Below are positions 12,201 through 21,395 of a stretch of DNA of 64,000 bases, piece after piece. The DNA is from Bugula neritina (taxonomy: Eukaryota; Bryozoa; Gymnolaemata; Cheilostomatida; Bugulidae): NCBI GenBank assembly GCA_964035545.1, contig OZ037765.1:32921004-32985003 (forward strand), read 5' to 3'. The number at the start of each line of letters is the position of its first letter. Positions within the stretch are counted from its first letter, which is position 1. Both the position numbers and the translations under genes were made by a program. Below the pieces are notes generated by a model. That model did not search any database. It saw nothing but the letters and a program-made list of their open reading frames with translations, and was not told the DNA's origin.

Positions 12201-15200
12201 TAATACTACAGTTTCAGTCAGCTGACTCAGTTAGAGATACTAAACATAGGGTGGAATCCTCTGAACACAGTACCAGATGTTGTGTCATCACTCACATCAC
12301 TTAAACAGTTGGATATGAGTGGCTGTAGTATATCCAGTCTACCTGAGAGGTTTGTGTGTCGCATGTTTATTACTACTTCACAAAATCATTTATACCTCAC
12401 TTTAAACAGGATTTATATTCAACTTGTTGTATATAGACAAGATACTACGATCAACAAGCTGGGACATACAACTAATAATTGAACATTTCTATATTATTGT
12501 AAATTATACATATTTATGTTGTTGTATACCTTTATATTGCAGTCTCTCCCAGCTGACTCAGTTAGAGAATCTAAACATAGGAGGGAATCCTCTGAACACA
12601 GTACCAGATGTTGTGTCATCACTCACATCACTTAAACAGTTGAATATGAGTAGATGTGATATATCCAGTCTACCTGAGAGGTTTGTGTGTCACATGTTTA
12701 TTACTACTTCACAACATCATTTATACCTCACTTTGAACAGTATTTATATTCAACTTATAGTATATAGACAAGATACCACAATCAACAAGCTGGGACATAC
12801 AAGCAATAATTGAACATTTCCATATTATTGTAAATTACACATATTTATGTTATTGTATACCTTATATTGCAGTCTCTGTCACATGACTCAGTTAGAGATA
12901 CTATAAGACATAGGAGAGAATCCTCTCAACACAGTACCAGATGTTGTGTCATCACTCACATCACTTAAACAGTTGAATATGAGTATATGTGGTATATCCA
13001 GTCTACCTAAGAGGTTTGTGCGTCACATGTTTATTACTACTTCACAACAACATTATAGTACCTCACTTTAAACAGTATTTATATTCAACTTGTTGTATAT
13101 AAAGTATAATATGGAGTAGCTATAGTCTGACTGTGCTGTGTTATACAATGAAATGGTAAGGGCGGAGTGCAATAATATGGAAATCCACCCTTGAGCATGG
13201 TCATGGATTTTAGCCAATACCACGATATTAGGAATAAAATATTCAATTATTTATAAAAAACACAAAATATTTATTCCTGCTGCATTATTGAAGTATCACA
13301 GTGCTCTATCAACAAGTTCATATTTATGCAAGTATTTAATTCAGAGTTTGATAAACATAATTATATAATCTCTAGATTTAGGGGTACATAACAGTGACTA
13401 TTGATCACAGGTTAATAATGATGAAATAGTCATAAAAAAGGTGTGAAAACAATACCAGTAATAAATAGTTATAGCATCAACTAGCTTTATTTGTCACCCA
13501 TTTTAAAAATAAAAAGAACAGCCGACACCCTAACTATTTAATATGCAAAACCTGCAGATTTCTTCATTGATAAGACGTTGCTGATTAAATTGTATAGTGA
13601 TGTATACTATGTATAGTAATATATACTATGTATAGTAATGTATACTATTTATAGTAATATGTACTATGTATAGTAATGTACACTATGTATAGTGATGTAT
13701 ACTATGTATAATGATGTATACTATGTATAGTAATGTATACTATGTATGGTATTGTGTACTATGTATAGTAATGTATACTATGTATAGTATTGTATACTAT
13801 GTTTAGTAATGTATACTATGTATAGTAATGTATACTATGTATAGTAATGTATACTATGTATAATGATGTATACTATGTATAGTAATGTATACTATGTATA
13901 GTGATGTATACTATATGTATAAAAGTATATAATATGTATAGTAATGTGTACTATGTATAGTAATGTATACTATATATAGTAATGTATAATATGTATAGTA
14001 ATGTATACTATGTATAGTAATGTATACTATATATAGTAATGTATAATATGTATAGTAATGTATACTGTGTATAGTAATGTATACTATGTATAGTAATGTA
14101 TACTATATATAGTAATGTATAATATGTATAGTAATGTATACTATGTATAGTAATGTGTACTATGCATTGTGATGTATACTATGTATGGTGATATATACTA
14201 TATATAGTATTGTATAATATGCATAGTGATGTATACTATGTATAGTAATGCATACTATATGTATATTAGTATATAATATGTATAGTAATGTATACTATGT
14301 ATAATAATGTATACTATATATAGTAATGTATAATATGTATAGTAATGTATACTGTGTATGGTATTGTGTACTATGTATAGTATTGTATACTATGTATAGT
14401 AATGTATATTATATGTATAGTAATGTATATTATGTATAGTAATGTATAATATTTGTAGTAATGTATACTATGTACAGTAATGTATACTATGTATAGTGAT
14501 GTATACTATGTATAGTGATGTATACTATGTATATATGTGATGTATACTATGTATAGTGATGTATACTATGTATAGTAGTGAGTATACTATACATAGTGAT
14601 GATATACTATGTGTAGTAATGTATACTATATGTATATATAGTGAAATAAGGATAATTCAGTAAGCTATGTAATCTAATTTTATTATTTGCATTCATATAA
14701 AGCTCCAAAAAATTTCTCTCGTGTCAATTTGACTAAATTATATCAATAAATACTAACAAACATTGTCCTTATATAGCATTGTGAGCCTCTTAAACCTCCA
14801 GCGTCTGGATATCTCTAATGGAAGGTATCCACTGAACCAGGAGCCTAAAAACCAGATCACATGTTTACCTGATAACTTCAGCCAGTTATCTAGCTTGGGA
14901 ACTCTTGACCTCAGTGGAAACGATACTCTGAAAGTTCTGACACCAGAGATAGCTGACATGCCTCTACTAACAAAATTATGTGCTGATGGTTGTGAGTCAT
15001 TGACTTCACCACCATATGAAGTTTGTCAACAAGGAGCAGGTGCCATCAAGCAATACTACACAGACATTAGGAACCATGACAGTGTAGAGGTTTCCATGGT
15101 AACTGTTGCTGTCATTGGTCAGACTATGTCTGGCAAGACTAGTCTGATTAAGACACTACAGAGTACAGATAGAACCAGAGTTCTTACTCACAGAGTAGAA

Positions 15201-18200
15201 GGTGGACTTGATGATGATACGACCCCAGTGTTCAAAATGGAAGATGTTTGTGTAGATAACGATGTGTTGAGATTCATTGACTTTGGAGGTCATGAAATCT
15301 ATCAGTCGACATATCAGTTTACGTTGAAACCAAATTGTATCCCAGTTGTTGTTGTGAGTTTGGAGCAGTATGAAGCCCTGCAGCATGATATTGGTGGTAA
15401 TGAGGCAGTGAGGCGACTGTATTTTGATTGGTTGTCACATCTCTACCTGACCTATCCTAACCTCGGACCTCCTAACTTGGTGTTGACTCATTTGGATAAA
15501 ATTGATGAAAGCGAGCTTGAAGACATTCAAGACAGTTTTTTTAGCCACACGAAGCATGTTTTTGAAATCATCAGTCGCGATGAAAAGAGCAAGTGGAAAA
15601 ATGGAGGTGCTTTTGCAATAATTAAACATTTTGAAGCAAAGAATATGTTCAAAGCTGAAGATATTTATAAAGTTGGAAATGCTTACTGTGAAGCTTTCAT
15701 CCAGCTAAAAAAGAGATTGCTGAGAGAGAGTAAGCAGTTTGTGAAAGCAATACCAACAACCTGGGTGAAAGTTGAACAAGCCTTGAAGAATTTCAAAAAA
15801 GGTTACATGTCATTCCAAGATATCTTCAGCCAGTTGTCTAGCAGCATTTCATTAACTGAAAATCAACTTGACATCATCCTGACATACATGCACAACTGTG
15901 GCATGTTGCTCTGGTACAAGGAGGATGTGGACTTGCGTCCTTACATATTCTATCACATCCCCACAGTTACTTCACTCCTCCAAGTTCTGTTTACTCATGA
16001 TGACACAGTTTGGCAGCGTCGTCTGTCAGATTTTGCTAATCCTACTTCTGCTGGTCAACAATTCCTCACACTAAATGAATACAGGTTGTTTGCTGAAAGA
16101 TTTGCTTCAACAGGAATCATGCATGGTAAGATGTTCAAACATTTGTTAAGAACCGAAACAGACTTTCAAGAGAATGCTGCAATGAGAGTTGCGGCTCAAA
16201 TTTTGCTCTCATTCAGAATAATGTATCGCTCTACACTACAGAATGAAGAGAGCTCTTTCATTGCGCCATACTTCTGCAAGGAGTTCCTTAGTGACAACTT
16301 ACCCAACACAGGGAATTGTGTCACCTTTCATGCTCAGCTACGTTTTGATGGTCTTCCACTTCCACAGTATGCCTACCACCAGCTTGCTGTGGACATGGTC
16401 AATTCTTTCTCTCAAGAGTCAGACTGCATAACAGCCAGAAATAATGGAGCTCATGTGGTGAACAAAGATGTAACCTATCAGCTTGTACATGACTACAAGT
16501 CAGGAATAGTAAACATTTGTGTTTCCTTTGACTCCAGACAAGTATGCAGAGCATGGGAAGTTCTGGTTGACATCACCAACTCCTCTATTGAATACATTGA
16601 GACCAGATGGTGTGCCTGTAAAATAGGATGTAAATTCTTCTGTGCTCACTGTGAGCTAGAACAAGACCACCACCCATTTAGCCTCATGAATCCTTCTTGG
16701 GTCCAGTACCATGGCAAGAGATCGGCGCCCTTACCTCCCTCTTTCTTGCCTAATCAGCTCAGATGTAAGAACTTTTTTATTGTTTGCATTACTACTGCTA
16801 ATAAGCAACTATCAACGTTAATTCTTTGAGCTGTGATGCTTCATATTTACATTTATGTCGATTGTCCGACTTTAGCACAGCAGCTCAATGATTATGAAGA
16901 TTTCAATGCAGAGCTTGACTACTTTAAAAATAGACGTCTCTTCTCTAGCCACAGACATCACAATGTAAATTGGATTGCTGAATCAACTGGTGGGAAGATA
17001 TTTAGATGCAAGAAAGATTCTTCCACACCTTCATGTCTCCTCAACCCTTGTGAGTACTTTATACACTCATAATATAAAAACGGTTTTGCAGTATCATTGC
17101 TTATACAAATTGTGTAGTGTTTCTGAACCTAGTTATTACATTTCTCAAAATTCACTAGTTTATTACCATAATATGTGTTGCAGGCTCCAGTTTGTCTGAA
17201 GAAGAGAGCGAATGTCTTTCAAGTTATCTCAGCAAATATCAAAAGCCCAAGTCTACAGGTACTGTATGTTCATCCTATTATACTAATGTTTGTTATAGTA
17301 ATTATAGAAAGAATCTGAGTATGAAGTAAACATATGATCAGTGTGTGAGTATTTAAAAAACTCTGAATGTATATGTATATGCAACATATACTGTGATGTA
17401 TTACTATAAAAAGTCTATAAAATAATGTAGCATATTATTATAATAATAAATTCAGGTGAGATTCAAATTGAATCTGATAATGAAGGAACTGATGCTGATA
17501 GTGATATCTCTGAACACGAAGACTTCAGCTCACCACAAGAAGCCGGTAACATCAAAATGGAAGTTTCTGAGACCAAGAAAAAAAAGATAAAACGTCTGTT
17601 CTATTCTAATGAGGTACTTTAATAAATATTTTATAGTTGTTAGGTATGAACTACATAGTTCAAATATTTTATTTATAAAGTATTATTTGTGGTGAAATAT
17701 CTTTCACTTATAAAAACATGTTGCTCTTTTGAGTATGGTAAATGCACAATGAATTTTTTCTGCTTTCTACCAACCAGTTGAGCGCAGCTGAATTTAGTAA
17801 ATTTAATTATAGAGTTCAGTTGCATTTATATTTTCATTGGTGCTGTAGAGTATTGCAGTGAATGCTGTCTGCAAAATCCCATAAAATTATTCAATCTTAT
17901 CAAACAAATAAGAGAATGATCACCAGTTGTTAAAAAAATTTATAGGTGTATAAAATGAGTGAGACAGCAAGAGGAAGAGCTCTGATTATCAACAACAATG
18001 TTTTCCGTGATAGACCCGAGCTCTATAGAGAAGGATCTGCAGTGGATGTGTCTAATATCCGAGCAGTTTTGGCACATTTGAACTTTGAAGTAGATGTGAG
18101 ACGTGACAGAACTGCTGAGGTGTCCAAACATATAATGCCATATTTTGTTATACTTGTAAACATTAGACATTTCATATTATTCCTATATACTATATTTAAT

Positions 18201-19571
18201 CTCATGATTTATTCACAGGAAATGCCGAAGGATATCAAAGATGAGACTCAAAACCCTGACAATGAAGACTATGGTATGCATGTCACTGTACTCATGTCTC
18301 ACGGTGGAACATTTGGTGCTCACGGAGTTCTGTATGGGACTGATGTGAAACCAGTGAAGCTTCTCGATGTCTTTGATTTGTTGTCTTCCGACAACTTCAA
18401 GCACATGGCTGGAAAACCTAAAGTTGTGATCGTGGTAGCTTGTAGGAGTGGTGAGTTGTACATATATCTTAACGCTACTCATATCATACAGGTAAATCTT
18501 TATAACGCTGAAAAGTTTACAGCTCTCCAAATGGCATGTTTTATTGTCTTTCTATGAATAAACTATTATTTTGCTTATTTTTATTTAAAATTTCTTGTAT
18601 CTTATTTCTGTACCATAGATCACTAAGTCTTGTATCTATCCCAGCAGACAGATACAATAGATAGAGTAATGCTTCTTTCACATCTATATAATATAACTAT
18701 TGGAATTTGTAGCTGCCACAGATGCCCTGATAGAGAGAGTAGAAGCTGAGTCTGAAGAGAGTTCAGCCACACAGGAAACTCAACAGGAAACTCAACAGGA
18801 AACTCAACAAACTCCAAGTAGACAAAATGACTTGAATGTTGATGATCTGTTGATACTGCAGTCTTGCTTTGATGGTAAATCTTTGTGCTACTTGTAAATG
18901 ATGATACTGTCTAGTATATGTATCTATATGTTGGTAGCTGTAAGAATTCTCTAATTAGCTGTTGAGGTTTAGACTGTTATATACTTTTTCTTAAAATAGG
19001 AGTACCGCAATATTACTTTCTACAAAACTCTTAATTTATAAATGCCGTATAATTTATGTTTTCTGTTGTTGCTGACCATTAAGATTTATCATGTAATTTA
19101 AGCCTAAAATGTAGAGTGTATGCAGCAATGTATCTCAAGTATATTAGTGTCAGGTCAACTCTTTCAAACAGAGAAGAAACTATTTTTTAGGTCGGAACTC
19201 TATACGAGATGCAAACTATGGAAGTCCATTCATCAGAGAGTTGGTTAAAACTCTGTACAAACACTCTTCCCATAGAGATCTTGCTACTCTGTTTGATATC
19301 GTAAGTGTGCAATATTTGTCTTTGGTACAGATACTGAGAAGTTTCCAGATGTCTCCTGATATAGGAGATTCAGAGATGTACAGGTGTTCTATTAGTCTGA
19401 TAAACTGATACCTTGTTACAGGTGCAAAGAAGAGTCAAGAAAGTTACTAAAAAGATCTCTGAGACACGTCCGGAATTTTCTGAGCAGGTGCCGATAACGA
19501 CAAAGACTCTCACAGACATGAGGAAAATTTTCTTATTTCCTAAACACAAGATTTCTTCCCCAGCAGAATAG
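130..19571 (+). CDS. LRR-Roc-COR-caspase gene (5' end outside window)
   Basis: Gene-level call joining LRR exons (130-13013), the Roc-COR exon (14777-16764), linker exons and caspase exons (17946-19571). Every junction has GT/AG and a compatible phase: the LRR exons are phase 2 on both sides and the Roc exon opens in phase 2. From there to the TAG at 19569-19571 the exons sum to 1,073 codons plus stop. Domain order is LRR, Roc GTPase (P-loop, DFGGHE, THLD), COR, acidic linker, caspase p20 and p10. Roco proteins are known as LRR-Roc-COR GTPases that usually end in a kinase or death domain; caspases are the metazoan cell-death and inflammation proteases. I infer a cytosolic sensor whose LRR/GTPase state controls an attached caspase. 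No start codon or promoter is visible; the first exon lies upstream of base 1. Which LRR exons are used in the mRNA is unknown. Confidence 0.75.
742..879 (+). CDS. LRR exon 2
   Basis: Same 138-nt, phase 2-2 structure as exon 1, with a TTACAG acceptor at 740-741 and donor GT at 880-881. It encodes two LRRs that differ mainly at the variable positions (H and R replace G and G in the second repeat). The intron between exons 1 and 2 is 474 bp and contains only AT-rich sequence and the recurring post-exon flank. Confidence 0.8.
1226..1391 (+). mobile_element. tRNA-derived SINE, copy a
   Basis: Aligns over about 160 bp with the reverse complement of 25748-25933: GGTCTAGGGG, then GACAAAGGCCATTAGTGATG, CAATTGCTCCTGTGCC, AATAAGTCCTTAGCCC and CTCACAGGGATGGTGA. 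The tRNA-like head is internally shortened here. It lies in the intron between LRR exons 2 and 3. The short open frame across it (1241-1441) is incidental. Confidence 0.75.
1658..1795 (+). CDS. LRR exon 3
   Basis: A 138-nt phase 2-2 exon with its acceptor AG at 1656-1657 and donor GT at 1796-1797. The second repeat is slightly diverged (ILSVLER instead of ISSLPER). The flank that normally follows such an exon is missing here and reappears at about 8871-9010, because a foldback element carrying a gypsy retrotransposon has inserted just downstream. Confidence 0.75.
2256..2750 (-). repeat. Element 1 LTR (3' LTR in element orientation)
   Basis: Matches 8319-8813 over its length with many substitutions and small indels. 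It begins TGTTGTAGTTTAGCGG and ends GGCCATCACA on the + strand. It is followed by CTCTACCCCACCAGCAGAAA, which resembles the polypurine-tract region (complement) of element 2. Confidence 0.9.
3088..3943 (-). pseudogene. Element 1 third ORF, decayed zinc-finger/coiled-coil protein
   Basis: Downstream of integrase, in broken frames. It carries LRVHVVQH then FCPCG with a following VDA motif (3700-3560), and a C-terminal LEEKLSQLTPQLLAVITEL helix (3240-3140). Both align with the intact third ORF of element 2 (SLKLHVNAH, FCPCG, VDA, LQEEFTQLAPDLL). A splice-acceptor-like CTTTTAG precedes it, with the exon starting at 3943 in the same phase as in element 2. Frameshifts and stops make it non-functional. 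Confidence 0.7.
4484..7041 (-). pseudogene. Element 1 pol remnants, reverse transcriptase deleted
   Basis: The end of the Gag-overlap region and the protease start lie at 7041-6556 (ends GKAATFLLD then stop), followed by TNLL...LFDTL and TLAD. The next recognisable residues, near 6470-6415, are already RNase H (YLY...FRLWTDY, then AEPSSQVAQWLE), so the whole reverse transcriptase and most of RNase H are gone. About 1.8 kb is missing relative to element 2. The integrase zinc-binding segment (HKQAH...) is at about 5986-5792, the core (HSDQGAQ) at 5575-5375, and the C-terminal half at 5508-4828, in several frames. Confidence 0.8.
7035..8251 (-). pseudogene. Element 1 gag, interrupted and with a stop in the zinc knuckle
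   Basis: The start at 8251 gives MSDPNGGGAERDVLMEDRPP, with TEGEP near residue 28. Gag homology to element 2 continues to about residue 60, breaks at the LINE insertion (7711-8068), and resumes at VEKFIQEFSDV near 7705. It runs to 7035, where the zinc-knuckle Trp codon (CWEC in element 2) is TGA. Downstream residues still match element 2, including the zinc-knuckle histidine and the end of gag. Confidence 0.8.
7711..8068 (-). mobile_element. 5'-truncated LINE 3' end inside gag
   Basis: On the minus strand the interrupted gag frame reads into SLWNKLPSSIRAVEREAGF...LRDHL, a typical C-terminal tail of LINE reverse transcriptases. It is followed by a stop at 7898, about 190 bp of non-coding sequence and a CAAA-repeat tail ending at 7711. 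This is the shape of a truncated LINE insertion. The orientation is the same as the host element. No clear target duplication was found. Confidence 0.7.
8300..8317 (-). promoter_or_regulatory. Element 1 primer-binding site, degenerate
   Basis: 18 nt aligned with the intact site of element 2 (41576-41593), differing by three C-to-T changes on the + strand. One base separates it from the LTR. The intact version matches the 3' end of a tRNA-Leu including CCA. Confidence 0.65.
8319..8813 (-). repeat. Element 1 LTR (5' LTR in element orientation)
   Basis: Partner of 2256-2750. The primer-binding site lies directly inside it at 8300-8317. Confidence 0.9.
9982..10122 (+). CDS. LRR exon 4, degenerate
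   Basis: This exon (141 nt, in frame) has intact splice sites, but the repeat consensus is eroded. A 12-nt duplication gives ETPEETP in the first repeat, and the second has lost residues (VSSPKQLKISRSGKFSLPE). The phase is still 2-2, so it would not break the frame. It may be a decaying exon or a divergent recognition segment. Confidence 0.55.
10470..10770. repeat. Foldback sequence with C-rich centre
   Basis: Imperfect inverted arms: GGCACAGGTAAAAATGGCAC and GTAGGAAAAAA on the left pair with TTTTTTCCTAC and GTGCCATTTTTACCTGTGCC on the right. The ~110-bp centre is rich in CCCAAAC/CCTAAAC-like words. It is probably a separate MITE in the intron between LRR exons 4 and 5. The rest of that 2.1-kb intron is AT-rich without exons. 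Confidence 0.55.
10835..10975. repeat. TAATTG simple-sequence tract
   Basis: Irregular tandem runs of GTAATTGTAATT with interspersed TTACAT. Intronic, with no coding potential. Confidence 0.8.
12212..12349 (+). CDS. LRR exon 5
   Basis: A 138-nt phase 2-2 exon with acceptor AG at 12210-12211 and donor GT at 12350-12351. It encodes two LRRs, very close to exons 2 and 6. It is the first of three tandem exon-plus-intron units with a period of about 330 bp (exon starts 12212, 12543, 12873). Confidence 0.8.
12543..12680 (+). CDS. LRR exon 6
   Basis: A 138-nt phase 2-2 exon and second unit of the ~330-bp tandem array. The 193-bp and 192-bp introns on either side are themselves nearly identical, including the TATTGCAG acceptor shared with exon 7, so the duplication is recent or has been homogenised. 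Confidence 0.8.
12873..13013 (+). pseudogene. LRR exon 7 with in-frame TAA
   Basis: Third unit of the tandem array. Relative to exon 6 it carries a 3-nt insertion that places TAA in frame at 12904-12906, and a CAGCTG to CACATG change in the conserved start. Splice sites remain good and the length stays a multiple of three (141 nt). If included it would truncate the protein before the GTPase. It must be skipped, act as a poison exon, or mark this allele as inactive. Confidence 0.75.
13591..14645. repeat. 19-bp AT-rich palindromic minisatellite, ~55 units
   Basis: Tandem array of a unit close to gtatactatgtatagtaat. Each unit contains TACTAT and its complement ATAGTA around a 2-nt centre, so units can form hairpins. 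It lies in the 1,763-bp intron between LRR exon 7 and the Roc exon. The rest of that intron (13014-13590) holds the usual post-exon flank and AT-rich sequence. Confidence 0.9.
14777..16764 (+). CDS. Large exon: last LRRs, Roc GTPase and COR domain
   Basis: The exon opens in phase 2 after ATATAG, which matches the LRR exons, and ends in phase 1 at AGAT|GTAAGA. The first ~95 residues are two or three LRRs ending in the YEVCQQGAGAIKQYY transition typical of Roco proteins. Roc follows: P-loop GQTMSGKTS at about 15116-15142, DFGGHE (G3) near 15279-15296, and THLD (the Roc form of G4) near 15486. The COR domain starts around IPTTWVKVEQAL and continues through the MHNCGMLLWYKED and YIFYHIP segments. 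A cysteine/histidine-rich stretch (CACKIGCKFFCAHC) near the end may bind zinc. No kinase domain follows. The GTP-binding motifs look intact. Confidence 0.85.
16876..17049 (+). CDS. Linker exon after COR
   Basis: Acceptor TTTAG at 16874-16875 and donor CCTT|GTGAGT. The phase 1 to phase 1 fit with both neighbours fixes the start at 16876 rather than at two nearby AGs. It encodes about 58 residues (DYEDFNAELDYFKNRR..., then a cysteine-containing end). I recognise no domain; it may be the end of the COR module. Confidence 0.65.
17184..17258 (+). CDS. Short linker exon
   Basis: A 75-nt exon between TTGCAG and ACAG|GTACTG, phase 1-1, encoding a serine/glutamate-rich stretch (SSLSEEESECLSSYLSKYQK). 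It was called because it keeps the frame between the flanking exons. Confidence 0.6.
17456..17613 (+). CDS. Acidic linker exon preceding the caspase
   Basis: A 158-nt exon between TTCAG and GAG|GTACTT, phase 1 to phase 0. It encodes a strongly acidic stretch rich in E, D and S, ending in a basic cluster (ETKKKKIKRL). It looks like a flexible tether between COR and caspase. Several Asp residues could be autocleavage sites, but this is not demonstrable here. Confidence 0.6.
17946..18450 (+). CDS. Caspase p20, two exons (17946-18119, 18219-18450)
   Basis: The first exon (phase 0-0) encodes GRALIINNNVF...REGSAVDVSNIRAVLAHLNFEV, the canonical caspase N-terminal strand, the basic residue that lines the P1 pocket, and helix 1. 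The 99-bp intron carries TTCACAG at its end. The second exon carries the catalytic histidine in VLMSHGG and the catalytic cysteine in VVACRS at its 3' end, and ends in phase 1. The usual QACRG pentapeptide reads VACRS here: Gln and Gly are replaced while Cys and Arg are kept. The frame runs open through the small intron, so reading on without splicing would give a misleading continuous ORF. Confidence 0.85.
18713..18874 (+). CDS. Caspase inter-subunit linker with ETQQ repeats
   Basis: A 162-nt exon, phase 1-1, between TTGTAG and GATG|GTAAAT. It encodes the p20-p10 linker, including a short tandem ETQQ repeat (a 12-nt unit repeated three times near 18774-18810), then DLLILQSCFD, which aligns with the first p10 strand of caspases. 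Aspartates near NDLNVDD are where maturation cleavage would be expected. Confidence 0.75.
19191..19571 (+). CDS. Caspase p10, two exons (19191-19300, 19422-19571)
   Basis: The first exon encodes GRNSIRDANYGSPFIRELVK, matching the caspase substrate-pocket segment SxRD...GSxFI. The Arg of SIRD is the conserved P1-recognition arginine. The second exon ends with QVPITTKTLTDMRKIF, the conserved end of caspase p10, then a short tail and TAG at 19569-19571. Phases are 1 to 0 and 0 to stop. The domain looks complete and potentially catalytic. Confidence 0.85.
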
Positions 19572-20679
19572 CTGGGATATGCAGATTCATGTTGCTGGGT
19601 TTAGCTTTCCCTTTGTGGCACTGGCCTACCATTATATAATCTTGCATGTTATAACTCAACTCTCTAATTTATAGCTAGTTCAGTTAGCAATGAGCAGAGT
19701 ACTGGTTATATATCACTCTCATTATCTACTACTTAATCAAATCTATTCTATGCTATTTCTATGTGATGGCTAATCTATCCTAGAAGATTATTGATGTGTT
19801 TTATTAAATTTAACTTTTACACATTGTGTGTTTTCAACTAACATTTCTATATATGCATGTTTTTTTATTATTTCATACTATTTATAGTTAACTATAGTAA
19901 TACGCAATACTTTATATCATTTGATTCACTGGAGCTTTGTTTTACACCTGAACTTTTACTATAATAAATTATATTTAAAAGGCATGAATACTTGCTCTTA
20001 AATTCCTATTAGTTTTTCCAACAAGAGTAGAAAGTATTTATTGAACATGTAGAGTTGCCTACCTTTTCTATCAATTTATCCAGCCAGGGATCTTTAAATC
20101 ACAGTGTTATTGCAAGTTCTGCCAGTGAAAGATAGCTCAAACATAGTAGAGTAGCTGTGGAAATTAGTATTATATATCCTGCACAAGTTTGTTGGGAGAA
20201 GTGAAAAACGTGTATTATAGTTGTTATGCAACTCTAAATAATTTCTTACCTTTTGTAAATTTATGACAAGCTATTAATATAATCCTCGTCATTTATGACA
20301 ATGATTAGAATAATCCCATGTGTGTATATGCTTGTGTACCAGGCACATATTTTCCGACCAAGTAGGGTTTTTTGGAATGTTGATTGTCACATCCCTCGAA
20401 TAAGAGGCATATGGGTGGGCAATGCTTTATTCAGTTCACTCTGATATTATATATGCATCGCCCTGACCCACTTTAGTCATATGCATACACTACACTGTTA
20501 CATTGACGCTTGCTGATTGATGTTTAATACGCATTGTTATTTATAACTGCCATCAGAAGTATAGCGGTGTGGTTTAAAAAACAGCTATTCCATTTTCAAT
20601 GAATATACAATAGCATAACTTTCGATTTAAGAAATGAAAAAAAACTGCTTGAAGCAGCACAGATTTGGAGGTGACTCAA
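19572..20679. other. 3' UTR and intergenic stretch
   Basis: AT-rich sequence after the caspase stop. AATAAA at 19963-19968 is a plausible polyadenylation signal. I see no further coding potential before the repeat that begins at 20680. Confidence 0.4.
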
Positions 20680-20874
20680 CACAGAGAGAAATATTAGTGT
20701 TAGAGTGAACATTAGCTGACAACTAAAACCTCTCGTTTTTTGGATCCCTAAATTGACCAGCAGTGAATAGAAATTAGTGTCAGGTACTGTTCACAGTGAA
20801 TAGTATGTTAGATCAATGTTGATATAAAGAGTTGTGAAGTTGATTCTTTTTATTTGTCACAATAAGCCAAGTTA

Positions 20875-21120
20875 TGTTCAATGGTGATCTTATATATGTT
20901 CAATGGTGAGTTTATATATTTTCAATGGTGATCTTATTTATGTTCAATGGTGAGCTTATATATATTCAACGGTGATCTTATTTATGCTCCATAGTGGTAT
21001 TATATATGTTGAATGATGATCTTATTTCTGTTCAATGATGATCTTAGATATGCTCAATGCTGAACTAAGTTATATTCAAAGCTGAACTTATAAATGTTCC
21101 ATGCTGCTCTGATTTTTGTT
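20875..21120. repeat. Subterminal 22-bp tandem repeats (copy 1)
   Basis: About 11 units close to gttcaatggtgatcttatatat, degenerating inward. The same array appears inverted at about 63400-63610. Subterminal arrays of this kind are transposase-binding regions in some DNA transposons; that role here is inference. Confidence 0.8.
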
Positions 21121-21395
21121 GGAAATAAGCTTCTGCAAAAATTATTACTGATCACTCTGAACTAACTTGTCATAACTTCTAACCGGTATGAGAGTATAGT
21201 AATGGGAATTTTATTGTATATGATAGTTGAATATAAGAAATGCAACAAAAAATAACTTCTAAAGATTGAAATAAAAAAAAACATGAAAATAAACATTTGC
21301 AGAATTTTTCTACGACTGTAAATTCAGTTAACTTTTCTCAATATTAGCAGAACCTGCTAAGACCATAGTGTGTGTCATTACATTCTTGCTCTGTA

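Noticed and set aside
13591-14645. CRISPR-like array
   Set aside because: Repeats are contiguous 19-bp units with no spacers, in a eukaryotic intron.
18123-18557. Reading the caspase as one continuous ORF through 18120-18218 and past 18450
   Set aside because: Good GT/AG sites at 18120 and 18218, and a GT at 18451 just after the active-site Cys segment; the unspliced reading inserts non-caspase residues.
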